From Hyphomicrobiales bacterium (GTDB taxonomy: Bacteria; Pseudomonadota; Alphaproteobacteria; Rhizobiales; JACESI01), in the NCBI GenBank assembly GCA_039989895.1, contig JBDXGY010000002.1, positions 53,922 to 117,921 on the forward strand: 64,000 bases of DNA, in the 5' to 3' direction. Position numbers and translations under genes: made by a program. Below are positions 11,150 through 20,954 of this stretch, piece after piece. Each line of letters opens with the position of its first letter. Position 1 is the stretch's first letter. Under the pieces are notes generated by a model. The model saw only the letters and a list, made by a program, of their open reading frames with translations. It did no database searches and had not been told where the DNA came from.

Positions 11150-12043
11150 ATGAAAGCCGTTCTCGTTATTACAAGTCAGGTAGTCCGTGGACGCATTGGC
11201 GCGCGGGCTTGTGTGTTTGCGCTTGAACGGCTGGGGCATCCTGCGTGGTTTGTGCCAACAATTACCCTGCCTTGGCATCCTGGGCACGGCAAAAGTTCTC
11301 GCATTGTGGCTGAAAGCGATGATTTTGCAGCGCTTCTTGATGATTTAAAACGTGCGCCGTGGTTGTCTGAACTGGGCGCCGTGATCACCGGTTATCTTGG
11401 AGCGTCGCATCAGGCCGGTTCTATATCGTCATTGATTGAGACAATACGGACTAAAAACCCAGATCTTCTTTATTGTTGTGATCCAGTGATCGGGGATGAG
11501 CAGGGGCTATATGTGCCAGAAGAGACTGCAGAGGCGATCCGCGACGAATTGCTTCCATTGGCAAATCTTATTACGCCAAACAGGTTTGAGTTTAATTGGC
11601 TGACAGGCAAAGTGCACACGAGCAATGAAGATATTGTCGAGACGGCAAAGGCACTGGCCCATGAGCGTATTGCGGTTACATCCGCCTTTGCCATGATGAA
11701 AAAATCACAAGGAACATTGCTCTATGATAGGGTAAGCGATAACGCAATTCTCGCCGAGCATCGCTCATTTGATAGCGCGCTTAATGGGCCGGGGGATTTG
11801 TTTGCTGGGTTATTGGTTGCACGTTTGATGCAGGAAATGGCACCTGAAAAAGCGCTGCAAGTGGCAACGGCGGGTGTTTTTGAGATCGTGGCTCAGACGA
11901 TGAAGGCGGGAGGTGATGAATTGGTCCTCATTGAGGAACAAAGTCGATTGGAGCGCCCGATGGCGATGGTCAATCTGCGCCGAATTGGCGCGCCAGTTGC
12001 GACGCGAAAAGGTGTTGTTGCCAAGCCCACGCCTCTTACTTGA
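11150..12043 (+). CDS. pdxY: Pyridoxal kinase
   Basis: This ribokinase-like kinase phosphorylates pyridoxal in the vitamin B6 salvage pathway. The 297-residue protein has the PdxY/PdxK motifs: the N-terminal SQVVRGRIG, CDPVIGD (about 109-115), ITPNRFEFNWLTG (about 140), and the GPGDLFAGLL block with the catalytic Asp of the GxGD motif (about 217). The start is ATG with ACAGGGATCTGACA upstream. It appears to be a single gene, followed by the carbonic anhydrase on the same strand after about 118 bases. Confidence 0.92.
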   Translation: MKAVLVITSQVVRGRIGARACVFALERLGHPAWFVPTITLPWHPGHGKSSRIVAESDDFAALLDDLKRAPWLSELGAVITGYLGASHQAGSISSLIETIRTKNPDLLYCCDPVIGDEQGLYVPEETAEAIRDELLPLANLITPNRFEFNWLTGKVHTSNEDIVETAKALAHERIAVTSAFAMMKKSQGTLLYDRVSDNAILAEHRSFDSALNGPGDLFAGLLVARLMQEMAPEKALQVATAGVFEIVAQTMKAGGDELVLIEEQSRLERPMAMVNLRRIGAPVATRKGVVAKPTPLT

Positions 12044-12161
12044 AAAAATCATACGCTTTATAATAGGTCTATAAAATTTTGAATTGTCGTATAAATCAGA
12101 TTGCATATTGGGCATTCTTTTGAGATAACCCAGCCGTTTGAAATAAATTTTTAGGATTAAA

Positions 12162-12827
12162 ATGCCTGATACGTCTAATGCTTTTCCTGCTTTTTTATCT
12201 GATGGGTACCGTGCTTTTCGCGATGGGCGATTGCGCGATGAACGTGAGCGTTATGAGGCTTTGGCCGAATTAGGTCAGAAACCGACAACCATGTTAATTT
12301 CATGTTGTGATAGTCGTGCGGCACCGGAGACGATTTTTAATGCGGCTCCCGGCGAACTTTTTGTTGTGCGTAATGTGGCCAATCTCGTGCCACCCTATGA
12401 AACCGATGATGGATTGCACGGCACATCGGCGGCTTTGGAATTTGCTGTTCAAGGGTTGAAGGTGGAAAATATTGTTATCATGGGTCATGGCCGCTGCGGC
12501 GGTGTTAATGCTTGTCTCAGCCAACATGAGGCGGAGTCGGGAATAGAGCCTTTGTCGGCCGGTGATTTTATCGGTAATTGGATAAGCATTCTTGAGCCAG
12601 CAATCGATAAGATGATATGTGCAGATGATGCTGATCCTGCTGCTCGCCGGCGCGCGCTTGAAGAGGCGGGTATTCGTCATTCTATTGAGAATCTGATGAC
12701 ATTTCCATTCATTAAAACTCTGGTCGAGAGCGGTAAAATGAAGCTTCATGGGGCTTGGTTTGACATATCCTCGGGTGAACTGTTTACAATGGACCGCGAG
12801 ACAGGTGTGTTTGGGTCGGTTGAATAA
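12162..12827 (+). CDS. Beta-class carbonic anhydrase
   Basis: This zinc enzyme interconverts CO2 and bicarbonate. The 221-residue protein has the zinc ligands and catalytic dyad of the beta class: SCCDSRAAPE (Cys, Asp, Arg at about 47-51) and MGHGRCGGV (His and Cys at about 108-112). It is cytoplasmic, with no signal peptide. A carbonic anhydrase near asd and leuB is a common arrangement in Rhizobiales. Confidence 0.95.
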   Translation: MPDTSNAFPAFLSDGYRAFRDGRLRDERERYEALAELGQKPTTMLISCCDSRAAPETIFNAAPGELFVVRNVANLVPPYETDDGLHGTSAALEFAVQGLKVENIVIMGHGRCGGVNACLSQHEAESGIEPLSAGDFIGNWISILEPAIDKMICADDADPAARRRALEEAGIRHSIENLMTFPFIKTLVESGKMKLHGAWFDISSGELFTMDRETGVFGSVE

Positions 12828-12882
12828 TCATTTCAATTCTTCATGTGCCGCCGACCGAGCCAACTTTGGAAAGAAAGTCATT

Positions 12883-13311
12883 ATGAAAATAGTTTTGAGC
12901 ATAGCAGCCGGATTGGTTTTGACGGCGACCACCGTTTTTGCGCAAGAATTACCGAAAACCGATGAAAGCTTAACCGCATGGTATGCGGCTTTGCAAAAGC
13001 CTGACGTGATAGCGCTTGAGGCTTTGATGGCGCCTGAAGACTTCGTGCCATTTCAATATGAGATCAAAGATTTTGAGGTGACTCAAAACCGCAAAGAGTT
13101 TATCGCGTCAATGGATGAGTGGTTGGGCGCGATTTCTGGCGGCACGATCGAGTATAAAATTACTGATGCTTATGAGGGCGGATATAACGTTTTGGTTTGT
13201 TATCGCTTTGTTGAAAGCGAGCTGCTGGCGGCTGAGGCAGTTGGCGTTTATGATACGAAAATCACAGGCGTTTCCCAAGCCGGTAAAGGGGATAAATGCA
13301 CAGGCTTTTAA
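12883..13311 (+). CDS. Small secreted protein, possibly SnoaL/NTF2-like
   Basis: The start at ATG 12883 is chosen because a Shine-Dalgarno-like GGAAAGAAAG precedes it and a signal peptide (MKIVLSIAAGLVLTATTVFA) begins there; the longer frame overlaps the carbonic anhydrase gene. The mature protein of about 122 residues has a helix LTAWYAALQKPDVIALEALM followed by beta strands, which resembles the cone fold of NTF2/SnoaL proteins. Two Cys residues could form a disulfide. No function is known. It converges with asd at a shared terminator. Confidence 0.75.
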   Translation: MKIVLSIAAGLVLTATTVFAQELPKTDESLTAWYAALQKPDVIALEALMAPEDFVPFQYEIKDFEVTQNRKEFIASMDEWLGAISGGTIEYKITDAYEGGYNVLVCYRFVESELLAAEAVGVYDTKITGVSQAGKGDKCTGF

Positions 13312-13335
13312 TGGGAAATAGTTCTCGATTAGAAT

Positions 13336-13370
13336 AAAAGGCTCTGAATTTCTTCAGAGCCTTTTTGTTT
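13336..13370. terminator. Bidirectional rho-independent terminator
   Basis: A perfect 13-bp stem (AAAAGGCTCTGAA / TTCAGAGCCTTTT) with a 4-base loop lies between the convergent secreted-protein gene and asd. T-rich and A-rich flanks give U-runs in both directions, so it can end both transcripts. Confidence 0.9.
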
Positions 13371-13371
13371 T

Positions 13372-14406
13372 TTAAGCAGCTTCTGCTTTAGGCGTTATCA
13401 AGCCGCGATTTACAAGTACTTCTGCAATTTGAACCGTATTTAGCGCAGCACCCTTGCGTAGATTATCGGAGACGACCCAAAGGGCCAAACCATTTTCCAC
13501 GGTTGAATCTTCGCGGATACGGGAGATATAGGTGGCATCTTCACCGGTTGCTTCATAAGGCGTGATATAGCCACCATCTTCGCGCTTGTCGACGACCAGA
13601 CAGCCAGGGGCTTCACGCAGGATATCGCGCGCTTCATCCGCGGTGATCTCATCTTCAAATTCGATGTTCACGGCTTCCGCATGACCAACAAAAACAGGCA
13701 CCCGCACGCATGTGGCGGTGAGCTTGATTTTAGGGTCGAGCATTTTTTTGGTCTCAGCCACCATTTTCCATTCTTCTTTGGTGAAGCCATCATCAAGGAA
13801 AACGTCAATATGCGGTATTACGTTGAACGCGATACGTTTTGGAAATTTATTGTTCTCAATGGGATCAGACACAAAGACCGCACGGGTCTGGGTGAACAAT
13901 TCATCGGATGCCTCCTTGCCGGCACCTGAAACAGACTGATAGGTGGAGACAACAACCCGCTTGATTTTTGCTTTTTCGTGCAATGGTTTTAAGGCCACCA
14001 CAAGTTGTGCGGTCGAACAATTGGGATTGGCAATGATGTTGCGTTTTGTGAAACCTGCTGCAGCGTCTGCGTTTACTTCAGGTACAATCAACGGCACATC
14101 AGGGTCATATCTGAAGGCAGATGAATTATCGATCACGACACATCCCTGCTTGCCGATTTTTGGTGCCCATTCCTTTGAAATAGAACCACCAGCAGACATC
14201 AAACAAATGTCGGTGTCAGCGAAGTCATAATTTTCTAGCGCTTTCACTTTGAGCGTTTGATCGCCATAGGAAACTTCGGTTCCCACACTGCGGCTTGATG
14301 CGAGTGGCACCACTTCATCGGCTGGAAAACCACGCTCAAACAGAATATCAAGCATTTCGCGTCCGACATTGCCGGTAGCGCCTGCGATAGCAACTTTAAA
14401 ACCCAT
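13372..14406 (-). CDS. asd: Aspartate-semialdehyde dehydrogenase
   Basis: This enzyme reduces aspartyl phosphate to aspartate semialdehyde for lysine, threonine, methionine and diaminopimelate synthesis. I use the ATG at 14404-14406 (protein begins MGFKVAIAGATG), which has GGAA just upstream; the longer frame adds 20 unlikely basic residues. The NADP motif GATGNVGREM is at the N-terminus and the catalytic Cys is in ANPNCSTAQL. The length of about 344 residues matches the family. Confidence 0.95.
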   Translation of the reverse strand: MGFKVAIAGATGNVGREMLDILFERGFPADEVVPLASSRSVGTEVSYGDQTLKVKALENYDFADTDICLMSAGGSISKEWAPKIGKQGCVVIDNSSAFRYDPDVPLIVPEVNADAAAGFTKRNIIANPNCSTAQLVVALKPLHEKAKIKRVVVSTYQSVSGAGKEASDELFTQTRAVFVSDPIENNKFPKRIAFNVIPHIDVFLDDGFTKEEWKMVAETKKMLDPKIKLTATCVRVPVFVGHAEAVNIEFEDEITADEARDILREAPGCLVVDKREDGGYITPYEATGEDATYISRIREDSTVENGLALWVVSDNLRKGAALNTVQIAEVLVNRGLITPKAEAA

Positions 14407-14716
14407 TATGTATTCCTTTTTTTCACCTCTCCCGACACGCGCTTTACTCTTAGTGATGCGCTTCATTCCCCGGCTTTATCACCGGGGAGAGTGCGGATCA
14501 AAAGCGGGTGTCAGGTTGTTTTGGTGGTCTTTGTCGTGAGGCCATGCGTCATCGTCGTCTTATTAGACGTCTTTTGGATGGTTGCGGTGGCTGGTGCGAA
14601 AAACATCGCGGAACTCTCACTATAAAATTGTGCGGCTTCTATGGCCTGCAAAGCGTCAAAAGTCAATCAAGAACGGCTTAAAAGATGAGCTGAACGCGAG
14701 ACTGTGATCGAGCGTA
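14407..14716. other. Intergenic region between leuB and asd with small hairpins
   Basis: No gene is seen in these 310 bases. A CCCCGG/CCGGGG hairpin (14468-14487) sits just upstream of asd and lacks a U-run on either side. A second short stem CGTCT/AGACG (14556-14569) is also present. These may shape the asd leader, since leuB has no clear terminator of its own. The function is not established. Confidence 0.4.
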
Positions 14717-15841
14717 TTATTTGTCGTAATCCTTTTGGATTTCAGCCAAAATTGCGGCGCCCATGCCATTGGTTCCAACTTTTGTCATTCCATCTGACAT
14801 GATATCACCTGTGCGCAGGCCTTGATCCAAAACGGATGCAATGGATTTTTCTACGCAATTGGCAAGATCAACCATGCCGAATGAGTAACGCAGTGCCATA
14901 GCGAGGGACGCAATCATCGCAATTGGGTTTGCTTCGCCTGTGCCCGCAATATCCGGCGCAGAGCCGTGGACCGGTTCATACATGGCTTTGCGCTTTCCTG
15001 TTGCCGCGTCTGGGGCGCCAAGGGAAGCCGATGGTAACATACCGAGAGAGCCTGTGAGCATTGCTGCCACATCAGATAGCATGTCACCGAACAGATTGTC
15101 CGTGACGATCACGTCAAACTGTTTTGGCCAGCGCACGAGCTGCATTCCACCAGCATCGGCCAGCATATGGGAAAGCTCGACATCGGAGAATTTTTTCTTA
15201 TGCGTATTCGTCACCACTTCATTCCAGAAAAGGCCAGATTTCATGACATTGCGTTTTTCCATAGAGCAGACTTTATTGTCTCTGGTGCGGGCAAGATCGA
15301 AGGCTACTTCTGCAATACGTTCGATCTCATAGGTGTCATAGACTTGTGTGTCGATGGCGCGCTTTTGACCATTGCCAAGCTCGATGATTTCTTTTGGTTC
15401 GCCGAAGTAAACGCCGCCTGTAAGCTCGCGCACGATCAAAATATCGAGACCCTCAATCACGTCACGGCGTAGGGATGAACTGTCAGCGAGCGCTGGATAA
15501 CAAATGGCAGGACGCAGATTGGCGAAGAGTGCAAGGTCTTTGCGCAGCCGCAAAAGGCCTGCTTCAGGGCGCTGGTCATAGGGGACGTCATCCCATTTCG
15601 GGCCTCCAACGGCACCAAACAATACGGCATCAGCATCCATGGCAAGTTTCATAGCGCCTTCTGAGATGGCACTTTTGTGGGCGTCATAGGCAGAACCACC
15701 CACAAGGTCCGTTTCAATCTCGAATGTGTCGCCACCTAAAACGCCGGCGCCATTCATCCAACTGATAACGGAGGAGACTTCTTCGCAGACCTCAGGTCCA
15801 ATACCATCACCGGGCAGGAGAAGAATTTTATGAGTTGCCAT
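14717..15841 (-). CDS. leuB: 3-isopropylmalate dehydrogenase
   Basis: This enzyme performs the third step of leucine biosynthesis, oxidising and decarboxylating 3-isopropylmalate with NAD. The 374-residue protein begins with [13 protein letters not shown] and carries [13 protein letters not shown] (substrate arginines), the metal-site aspartates in [12 protein letters not shown], and [11 protein letters not shown]. It lies 62 bases downstream of leuD on the minus strand, and the two are probably one operon. Confidence 0.97.
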   Translation of the reverse strand: MATHKILLLPGDGIGPEVCEEVSSVISWMNGAGVLGGDTFEIETDLVGGSAYDAHKSAISEGAMKLAMDADAVLFGAVGGPKWDDVPYDQRPEAGLLRLRKDLALFANLRPAICYPALADSSSLRRDVIEGLDILIVRELTGGVYFGEPKEIIELGNGQKRAIDTQVYDTYEIERIAEVAFDLARTRDNKVCSMEKRNVMKSGLFWNEVVTNTHKKKFSDVELSHMLADAGGMQLVRWPKQFDVIVTDNLFGDMLSDVAAMLTGSLGMLPSASLGAPDAATGKRKAMYEPVHGSAPDIAGTGEANPIAMIASLAMALRYSFGMVDLANCVEKSIASVLDQGLRTGDIMSDGMTKVGTNGMGAAILAEIQKDYDK

Positions 15842-15903
15842 GGCTTTATCCTTTCGCCATTTCTAATTTCAATTTATGAGTATTTGAAGCTTTAAAATCG
15901 ACC

Positions 15904-16509
15904 TTAAACCCAAGGACGGTCTTCAGATAATTTTTCTTCAAACCCATTGATGTGCTCGACCTTTTCCATGGTCAGGCCAATGTCATCAAGGCCGTTGAGC
16001 ATGCAATGTTTTTTGTGTGGGTCAATGTCGAAAACGATGGTGCCGCCGTCTGGGCCTTTGATTTCCTGCGCGACCAAATCAATGCTGAGGGTCGCATTGG
16101 CACCACGGCTTGCATCATCCATTAATTTGTCGAGATCTTCCTGAGAGACGACAATCGGCAAAACGCCATTTTTGAAGCAATTATTATAAAAGATATCTGC
16201 AAAGCTTGTTGAGATAATGCAGCGAATGCCGAAATCAACCAATGCCCATGGGGCATGTTCGCGCGATGAGCCGCAGCCGAAGTTATCGCCCGCAACAAGA
16301 ATAGAAGCGCCCTTATAGGCCTCTTTGTTTAAGACAAAGTCTTCGTTTGTGCTGCCGTCTTCATTGTAACGCATTTCAGAAAACAGACCGGTTCCAAGGC
16401 CGGTGCGCTGAATGGTTTTGAGATATTGTTTTGGGATAATCATGTCGGTATCGACATTGATGATCGGCAGGGGAGCAGCAACGCCCGTTAATTTATCAAA
16501 TTTTTCCAT
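15904..16509 (-). CDS. leuD: 3-isopropylmalate dehydratase small subunit
   Basis: This is the swivel-domain partner of LeuC in isomerising 2- to 3-isopropylmalate. The 201-residue length is normal. Motifs include [13 protein letters not shown] and the substrate-binding [14 protein letters not shown] (about 76-89). leuC is not in the window, so the large subunit must be encoded elsewhere. Confidence 0.96.
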   Translation of the reverse strand: MEKFDKLTGVAAPLPIINVDTDMIIPKQYLKTIQRTGLGTGLFSEMRYNEDGSTNEDFVLNKEAYKGASILVAGDNFGCGSSREHAPWALVDFGIRCIISTSFADIFYNNCFKNGVLPIVVSQEDLDKLMDDASRGANATLSIDLVAQEIKGPDGGTIVFDIDPHKKHCMLNGLDDIGLTMEKVEHINGFEEKLSEDRPWV

Positions 16510-16590
16510 GATATGGCCTCATATTTTGTTGGGCTTATCTAACCCAGCGAAAGGCTTTAGCCAAGGGGAATCTGTGTTGATGATGGGGGA

Positions 16591-16851
16591 TTAGTTCAAA
16601 ACATAGGTATAGAATAGATAGAAGGCTAAAGCGATTGCAAAAATGAGACCCATCCCGCGACCAATTCGTGTCCCCCACACTTCTATTGGATCATTGGGGT
16701 CAACGTCGGAGGCTTTGAAGCGGTTTTCTATTTTGGTTGCCATGCGAGCCGCGGCTGAAGTGCCGATGGTGTCGGATTCAGCGGCAACACGATTAAGGTC
16801 GCGCCGCGCCCGTTCAGCCCGTTTTGCTTCTTCTTCATGTCTGGATACCAT
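16591..16851 (-). CDS. Small membrane-anchored protein of unknown function
   Basis: This 86-residue protein has a highly charged N-terminal helix (EEEAKRAERARRDLN), a linker with DPNDPIEVWG, and one C-terminal transmembrane helix (about 66-83) ending YTYVLN. It is probably a tail-anchored inner-membrane protein. It lies 81 bases upstream of leuD in the same direction. I do not recognise the family. Confidence 0.7.
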   Translation of the reverse strand: MVSRHEEEAKRAERARRDLNRVAAESDTIGTSAAARMATKIENRFKASDVDPNDPIEVWGTRIGRGMGLIFAIALAFYLFYTYVLN

Positions 16852-16945
16852 GAGTCCACTCGCGCTTTCGGTTATTTCTAGGGCCTATTCCCTCTAACAT
16901 TATATTTATCTATTAGGTTTTTAATAATTGCAAAAGTGTATTAAA

Positions 16946-17272
16946 ATGAAAAAGCATTTTGCTTCATCATTGTCAGGATATCTCATGTCGCCAGTTCGCT
17001 CTTTTGTATTCAGTGTGTTTGTGATGTCGGTTGTGTCTAGTTTAGGTCTATCACCAGCCATTGCTGGGCACTCAAAATCTAAGCAAACCGTAGAACTTCA
17101 AGAACGCATAGAATTGCTGGAGTTGCTTGAGCAACGAGAGAGAGAAAAAAAGGCATTGCTTCCTTTGGAGTTTGGTAGCCGTGGCAAATTATATGTATTG
17201 GGTGTGTCGGTAAATTCTTCGCCGCTCACTGAGGCAGAAATTAACGAGATACAAGAATCAGAAGGAAATTGA
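16946..17272 (+). CDS. Small secreted protein of unknown function
   Basis: I take ATG 16946 (protein begins MKKHFASSL) as the start; a longer frame would begin at a poor TTG. About 108 residues are encoded. A signal peptide ends near PAIAG (about residue 41). It is followed by a Glu-rich helix (VELQERIELLELLEQREREKK) and a short strand-forming tail. It converges with trmD with a 3-base gap and sits where many relatives carry rplS. Confidence 0.6.
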   Translation: MKKHFASSLSGYLMSPVRSFVFSVFVMSVVSSLGLSPAIAGHSKSKQTVELQERIELLELLEQREREKKALLPLEFGSRGKLYVLGVSVNSSPLTEAEINEIQESEGN

Positions 17273-17275
17273 TTA

Positions 17276-17977
17276 TTATTTGGATCGTTTCGCCCAAAGA
17301 TCTGGGCGTCGTTCTTTTGTAATTTTCTCTGCTTCAGCTCGCCGCCATTCATCAACTTTCTTGTGGTTGCCTGATGTTAAGACGTCAGGAATGGTGTGGC
17401 CTTCCCATTCGGGCGGGCGGGTATAATGCGGATATTCAAGCAGATCGTTCTCAAAGCTTTCGTCTTCGCCGGAAGCTTGTGCGCCCATGACACCGGGCAA
17501 AAGCCGAACACAGGCATCGATTAAGGCCAGGGCTGCGATTTCCCCGCCTGATAAAACATAGTCACCAATGGAGACTTCTTCTAATTCGCGGGCGTCAATG
17601 ACGCGCTGATCAATGCCTTCAAATCGACCACAAATAATAAGTGCGCCGGGGCCTTTAGTGAGGGCGCGAACCCGCTCTTGTGTGAGCGGTTTTCCTCGTG
17701 GTGACATAAGCAGTTTGGGCCGCTCATCAGCGCTCGCGTCGATTGCTTGAGCCAAAACATCGGCGCGGAAAACCATACCTGCTCCACCTCCAGACGGCGT
17801 ATCATCAACATTCTTGTGTTTGCCCGCGCCAAAATCACGAATATTGACAGCATCACATGACCATATACCGGCCTCCATGGCTCGGCCTGATAAGGAGTGT
17901 CCCAAGGGGCCGGGGAACATTTCTGGATAAAGGGTGAGAACGCTGGCGCGCCAGCATGATTTGTCGGTTGTACTCAT
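17276..17977 (-). CDS. trmD: tRNA (guanine-37-N1)-methyltransferase
   Basis: This SPOUT methyltransferase methylates G37 in tRNAs with G36, preventing frameshifts. The 233-residue protein has [12 protein letters not shown] at the N-terminus, the catalytic Asp region in [21 protein letters not shown], and the knot motif [11 protein letters not shown]. The stop of rimM overlaps its start region by 4 bases (17974-17977), indicating translational coupling in the rpsP-rimM-trmD operon. Confidence 0.96.
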   Translation of the reverse strand: MSTTDKSCWRASVLTLYPEMFPGPLGHSLSGRAMEAGIWSCDAVNIRDFGAGKHKNVDDTPSGGGAGMVFRADVLAQAIDASADERPKLLMSPRGKPLTQERVRALTKGPGALIICGRFEGIDQRVIDARELEEVSIGDYVLSGGEIAALALIDACVRLLPGVMGAQASGEDESFENDLLEYPHYTRPPEWEGHTIPDVLTSGNHKKVDEWRRAEAEKITKERRPDLWAKRSK

Positions 17978-18525
17978 GATGCATGATCCGGCTCATCGTC
18001 ATCGCCATCAAGGCCAGCTTCTGCAAGGCTGATGACAATTTTCTTTTCGCTCAATGAAACAGTGGGTACAGCTGCTTTCGTAAAAGGAACGAGCACGGTG
18101 GGTGCATGATCTGGTTTGATTTCCAAAAGGTCACCAGCGCCAAAGTTATGGATCAGCGTGACCTCACCGAGTGAGTTGCCCTCGGTATCAACGGTTTGAA
18201 GACCAATAAGATCTTCGATGTAAAAATCGTCGTCTTCATCAAGATCAGGCAGATGATCGCGGTCGATATAAAGCTTGATTCCGGTTAGTGCTTCGGCCTG
18301 ATTACGGTCATTGATACCTTTGAACTTAACCACCAACATGCCGCCTTTGATGGGGCGTAAGGCAGCTATTTTGAAGCGGTTTTTGCCGCTCTCATCTTCA
18401 AGGCTGCCATAGTCACCAAAAGCTTCCGGTTCACCCGTGAATGGTTTGACACGCACATGCCCTTTGATGCCATTTGCAGCACCAATTTGGCCAAGGCATA
18501 TGCGTTTAATGTCAGATGCGTTCAT
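17974..18525 (-). CDS. rimM: 16S rRNA processing protein RimM
   Basis: This factor helps mature the 30S head and binds S19. The start ATG at 18523-18525 (protein begins [15 protein letters not shown]) is preferred over a start 14 codons upstream because RimM proteins begin close to the [19 protein letters not shown] motif. A PRC-barrel region carries the motif [13 protein letters not shown] in slightly varied form ([10 protein letters not shown]). The C-terminus is acidic (DGDDDEPD). It lies in the order rpsP, rimM, trmD. Confidence 0.93.
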   Translation of the reverse strand: MNASDIKRICLGQIGAANGIKGHVRVKPFTGEPEAFGDYGSLEDESGKNRFKIAALRPIKGGMLVVKFKGINDRNQAEALTGIKLYIDRDHLPDLDEDDDFYIEDLIGLQTVDTEGNSLGEVTLIHNFGAGDLLEIKPDHAPTVLVPFTKAAVPTVSLSEKKIVISLAEAGLDGDDDEPDHAS

Positions 18526-18581
18526 TTGTATATCCGCAATCACGGATTGCCGGGGCAAGCCCGGCAATGACGCGTTTAAAT

Positions 18582-19016
18582 TTACTCTGCAGCAGCTTCT
18601 TCTGCCGGTGCTTCTTCTGCAGGAGCTTCAGCTTCTGCTTTAGCCGCAGCTTCAGCTTCAGCCGCAGCTTCTTTTGCGTCTTCTTCCGCTTGTTTGGCTT
18701 CATCAAGGCGCTCTTGAGCTTTTTTGCCAAGAAGTGCTTTTTTCGGGTTGTTGCGGTCTTCACGTTTCATCATGCCTGCGGCATCAAGGAAGCGGGCAAC
18801 GCGGTCTGTTGGTAGAGCGCCTTGGTCTAGCCAATGTTTAATACGTTCTTCGTTGAGGACAACACGTTCTTCTGAGTCTTTTGCCAAAAGCGGGTTATAG
18901 GATCCTAATTTCTCGATGAAGCGACCATCACGCGGGGCGCGAACGTCTGCTACGACGATGCGGTAAACAGGACGTTTTTTTGAGCCACCACGGGCAAGAC
19001 GAATTTTAACAGCCAT
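18582..19016 (-). CDS. rpsP: 30S ribosomal protein S16 with long Ala/Glu tail
   Basis: This primary 30S assembly protein begins [20 protein letters not shown], and the conserved S16 core spans about 1-85. The 144-residue length is well above the usual 80-90. The extra C-terminal stretch (about 88-144) is low-complexity Ala, Glu and Lys with repeated EEAPAEE and EAAAE units. Tails of this kind occur in alphaproteobacterial S16 and are likely disordered. The gene lies 45 bases after ffh on the same strand. Confidence 0.96.
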   Translation of the reverse strand: MAVKIRLARGGSKKRPVYRIVVADVRAPRDGRFIEKLGSYNPLLAKDSEERVVLNEERIKHWLDQGALPTDRVARFLDAAGMMKREDRNNPKKALLGKKAQERLDEAKQAEEDAKEAAAEAEAAAKAEAEAPAEEAPAEEAAAE

Positions 19017-19061
19017 TGTATTTTTCCTTTAAGTGAAGTGTTTGTTTGTGTTTTAAATTTA

Positions 19062-20606
19062 TTATTTCTTTGGTCCTTTAGGCAGGCCGGGAAAACCGCC
19101 GCCACCGAGACCAGGAAGCTTTGGCATGTCGCCGCCCAAGCCACCGGGAAGACCACCGGCCCCACCCATTTGTTTGGCAAGGCGCTCCAGTTCTTTGGGG
19201 TCCATGCTGGCGGGATCAGGCATACCGGGAGGCATGCCGCCGCCCATTCCACCCATGCCGCCGCCCATCATGCCGCCAAGTGCGCCCATAATGCCTTTTT
19301 TCTTACCCTTGCCGCCCATGGCTTTCATCATATCGGCCATTTGTCGGTGCATTTTTAAAAGCTTGTTGATGTCTGACACTTCGGTGCCAGATCCTTTGGC
19401 GATGCGTTTTTTGCGGTTGGCGTTCAAGAGTTTTGGCGCTGCACGTTCTTTTTTGGTCATCGAGGTGATGATCGCTTGTTGGCGCTTAAAGATGCTGTCG
19501 TCCATGCCGGCAGCATCGAGTTGTTTTTTCATTTTGCCGACACCTGGCATCATCGACATTATACCGCCCATGCCGCCGAGGCTTTTCATCTGTTCTAATT
19601 GGTCATGCAGATCGTTGAGATCAAATTGACCTTTCTGCATTTTGGCAGCCATAGCGGCTGCTTTTTCTTGGTCGATATTCTCAGATGCTTTTTCAACAAG
19701 GCTGACAATATCACCCATGCCCAAAATGCGGTCAGCAATGCGGGAGGGGTGGAAATCTTCTAGATCTTCGGCTTTTTCACCAATACCGATAAGCTTAATC
19801 GGTTTGCCTGTGACCGCGCGCATGGAAAGAGCGGCGCCACCGCGTCCGTCACCATCAACACGGGTGAGAACAATGCCGGTGATATCAACGCGCTCATTAA
19901 AAGACTTGGCAAGATTAACGGCGTCTTGACCCGTGAGGCTATCGGCAACCAGTAAGACTTCATGCGGGTTGGTGGCGCGTTTGATATCGGCCATTTCCTG
20001 CATCAAAGGCTCGTCGATCGCGAGGCGACCAGCTGTATCAAGGATCACAACATCATAGCCACCAAGCTTGGCTGCGGTTTGCGCGCGCTCTGCGATTTGG
20101 ACGGGCAATTGACCCTCAACGATTGGCAGAGTTGCCACGTCATTTTGTTCGCCCAAAACGGCCAGCTGCTTTTGTGCTGCCGGACGGCGCACATCAAGCG
20201 AGGCCATCAGGACTTTTTTCTTGTCCCGTGTTTGCAGTCGTCTTGCGATTTTTGCTGATGTTGTGGTCTTACCAGAGCCTTGCAGGCCCACCATCATGAT
20301 GGCGACGGGCGGGGTTGAGGCAAGGTCAATTGGTTCTGCATCAGAACCCAGCATGGCGACCAATTCGTCATGGACGATTTTGACAACCATCTGGCCGGGT
20401 TTGATGGATTTGATAACGTCTGCGCCAACGGCTTTGTTGCGTACGCGGTCGGTGAAGGAACGCACCACATCAAGCGCTACGTCGGCTTCAATCAAGGCGC
20501 GGCGAATTTCGCGCAATGCGGCAGACACATCTTTGTCAGACAGCGCACCACGGCCTGTCAGTCCATCAAAAATGGATCCAAGACGATCTGATAAACTTTC
20601 AAACAT
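19062..20606 (-). CDS. ffh: Signal recognition particle protein Ffh (SRP54)
   Basis: This GTPase binds signal sequences and 4.5S RNA and targets membrane proteins to FtsY. The 514-residue protein has the NG domain with GLQGSGKTTTSAKIARRL (about 108-125), DTAGR, and TRVDGDGRGGAALS. The Met-rich M domain contains SLGGMGGIMSMMPGVGK. The C-terminal 80 residues are extremely Gly/Met/Pro-rich, with repeated GGMGG units, and are longer than in E. coli (453 residues). It heads the cluster that continues with rpsP, rimM and trmD, behind a structured leader. Confidence 0.97.
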   Translation of the reverse strand: MFESLSDRLGSIFDGLTGRGALSDKDVSAALREIRRALIEADVALDVVRSFTDRVRNKAVGADVIKSIKPGQMVVKIVHDELVAMLGSDAEPIDLASTPPVAIMMVGLQGSGKTTTSAKIARRLQTRDKKKVLMASLDVRRPAAQKQLAVLGEQNDVATLPIVEGQLPVQIAERAQTAAKLGGYDVVILDTAGRLAIDEPLMQEMADIKRATNPHEVLLVADSLTGQDAVNLAKSFNERVDITGIVLTRVDGDGRGGAALSMRAVTGKPIKLIGIGEKAEDLEDFHPSRIADRILGMGDIVSLVEKASENIDQEKAAAMAAKMQKGQFDLNDLHDQLEQMKSLGGMGGIMSMMPGVGKMKKQLDAAGMDDSIFKRQQAIITSMTKKERAAPKLLNANRKKRIAKGSGTEVSDINKLLKMHRQMADMMKAMGGKGKKKGIMGALGGMMGGGMGGMGGGMPPGMPDPASMDPKELERLAKQMGGAGGLPGGLGGDMPKLPGLGGGGFPGLPKGPKK

Positions 20607-20843
20607 CGCGTTTCCTCAATAAAGCCAGCCCTAAAAGCAGACCACAAAGCAGTTTTACACCCGAGGGCGCATCGCGCTGTCGGGTGGTAACTTCTGGGAT
20701 CATGCCCCAGTCAGCCAGAAATGAACATCATTTCCAAGAATTGCGCTGGTTATAGAGGAAAAACGAAGGGAATGTCAATGTGATCTATGCTACGCAGTTT
20801 ACGAGGTAATATTATCGATAATATAGATATTAGAGATTGATCA
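20607..20843 (-). promoter_or_regulatory. Structured leader upstream of ffh
   Basis: No protein gene is apparent here. On the strand transcribed into ffh there are two compact hairpins. One pairs 20658-20664 with 20680-20686 (7 bp) and has an inner GCGC/GCGC stem and 3-base loop. The other pairs 20692-20697 with 20715-20720, with an alternative inner CTGGG/CCCAG pairing at 20694-20698 and 20706-20710. This suggests a cis-acting 5' leader or a small RNA. Whether it matches a known RNA family could not be tested. Confidence 0.35.
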
Positions 20844-20954
20844 ATGGCAATGTGTGCCGCCATGTTTTATTGCGTATGGCTGATGCCACAACCTCTCATG
20901 GTTTTTCTTTTCATTGCAGCGATCGGCGCAATTGGATGGAATAGAAATTCTTAA
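20844..20954 (+). CDS. Possible very small membrane protein (36 residues)
   Basis: An ATG at 20844 opens a 36-codon frame beginning MAMCAAMFYCVWLMP, with a hydrophobic stretch MVFLFIAAIGAIGW and a charged end WNRNS. It could be a single-pass membrane miniprotein. The Shine-Dalgarno signal is weak, and the frame overlaps the convergent hydratase gene by 4 bases. It may well be chance. Confidence 0.2.
   Translation: MAMCAAMFYCVWLMPQPLMVFLFIAAIGAIGWNRNS

Noticed and set aside
12748..12882. Longer start for the secreted protein after carbonic anhydrase
   Set aside because: It overlaps the carbonic anhydrase gene in another frame and lacks a signal peptide; the inner ATG has a ribosome-binding site.
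19126..19629. Plus-strand proline-rich frame opposite ffh
   Set aside because: It is the mirror of the Gly/Met-rich tail of Ffh.
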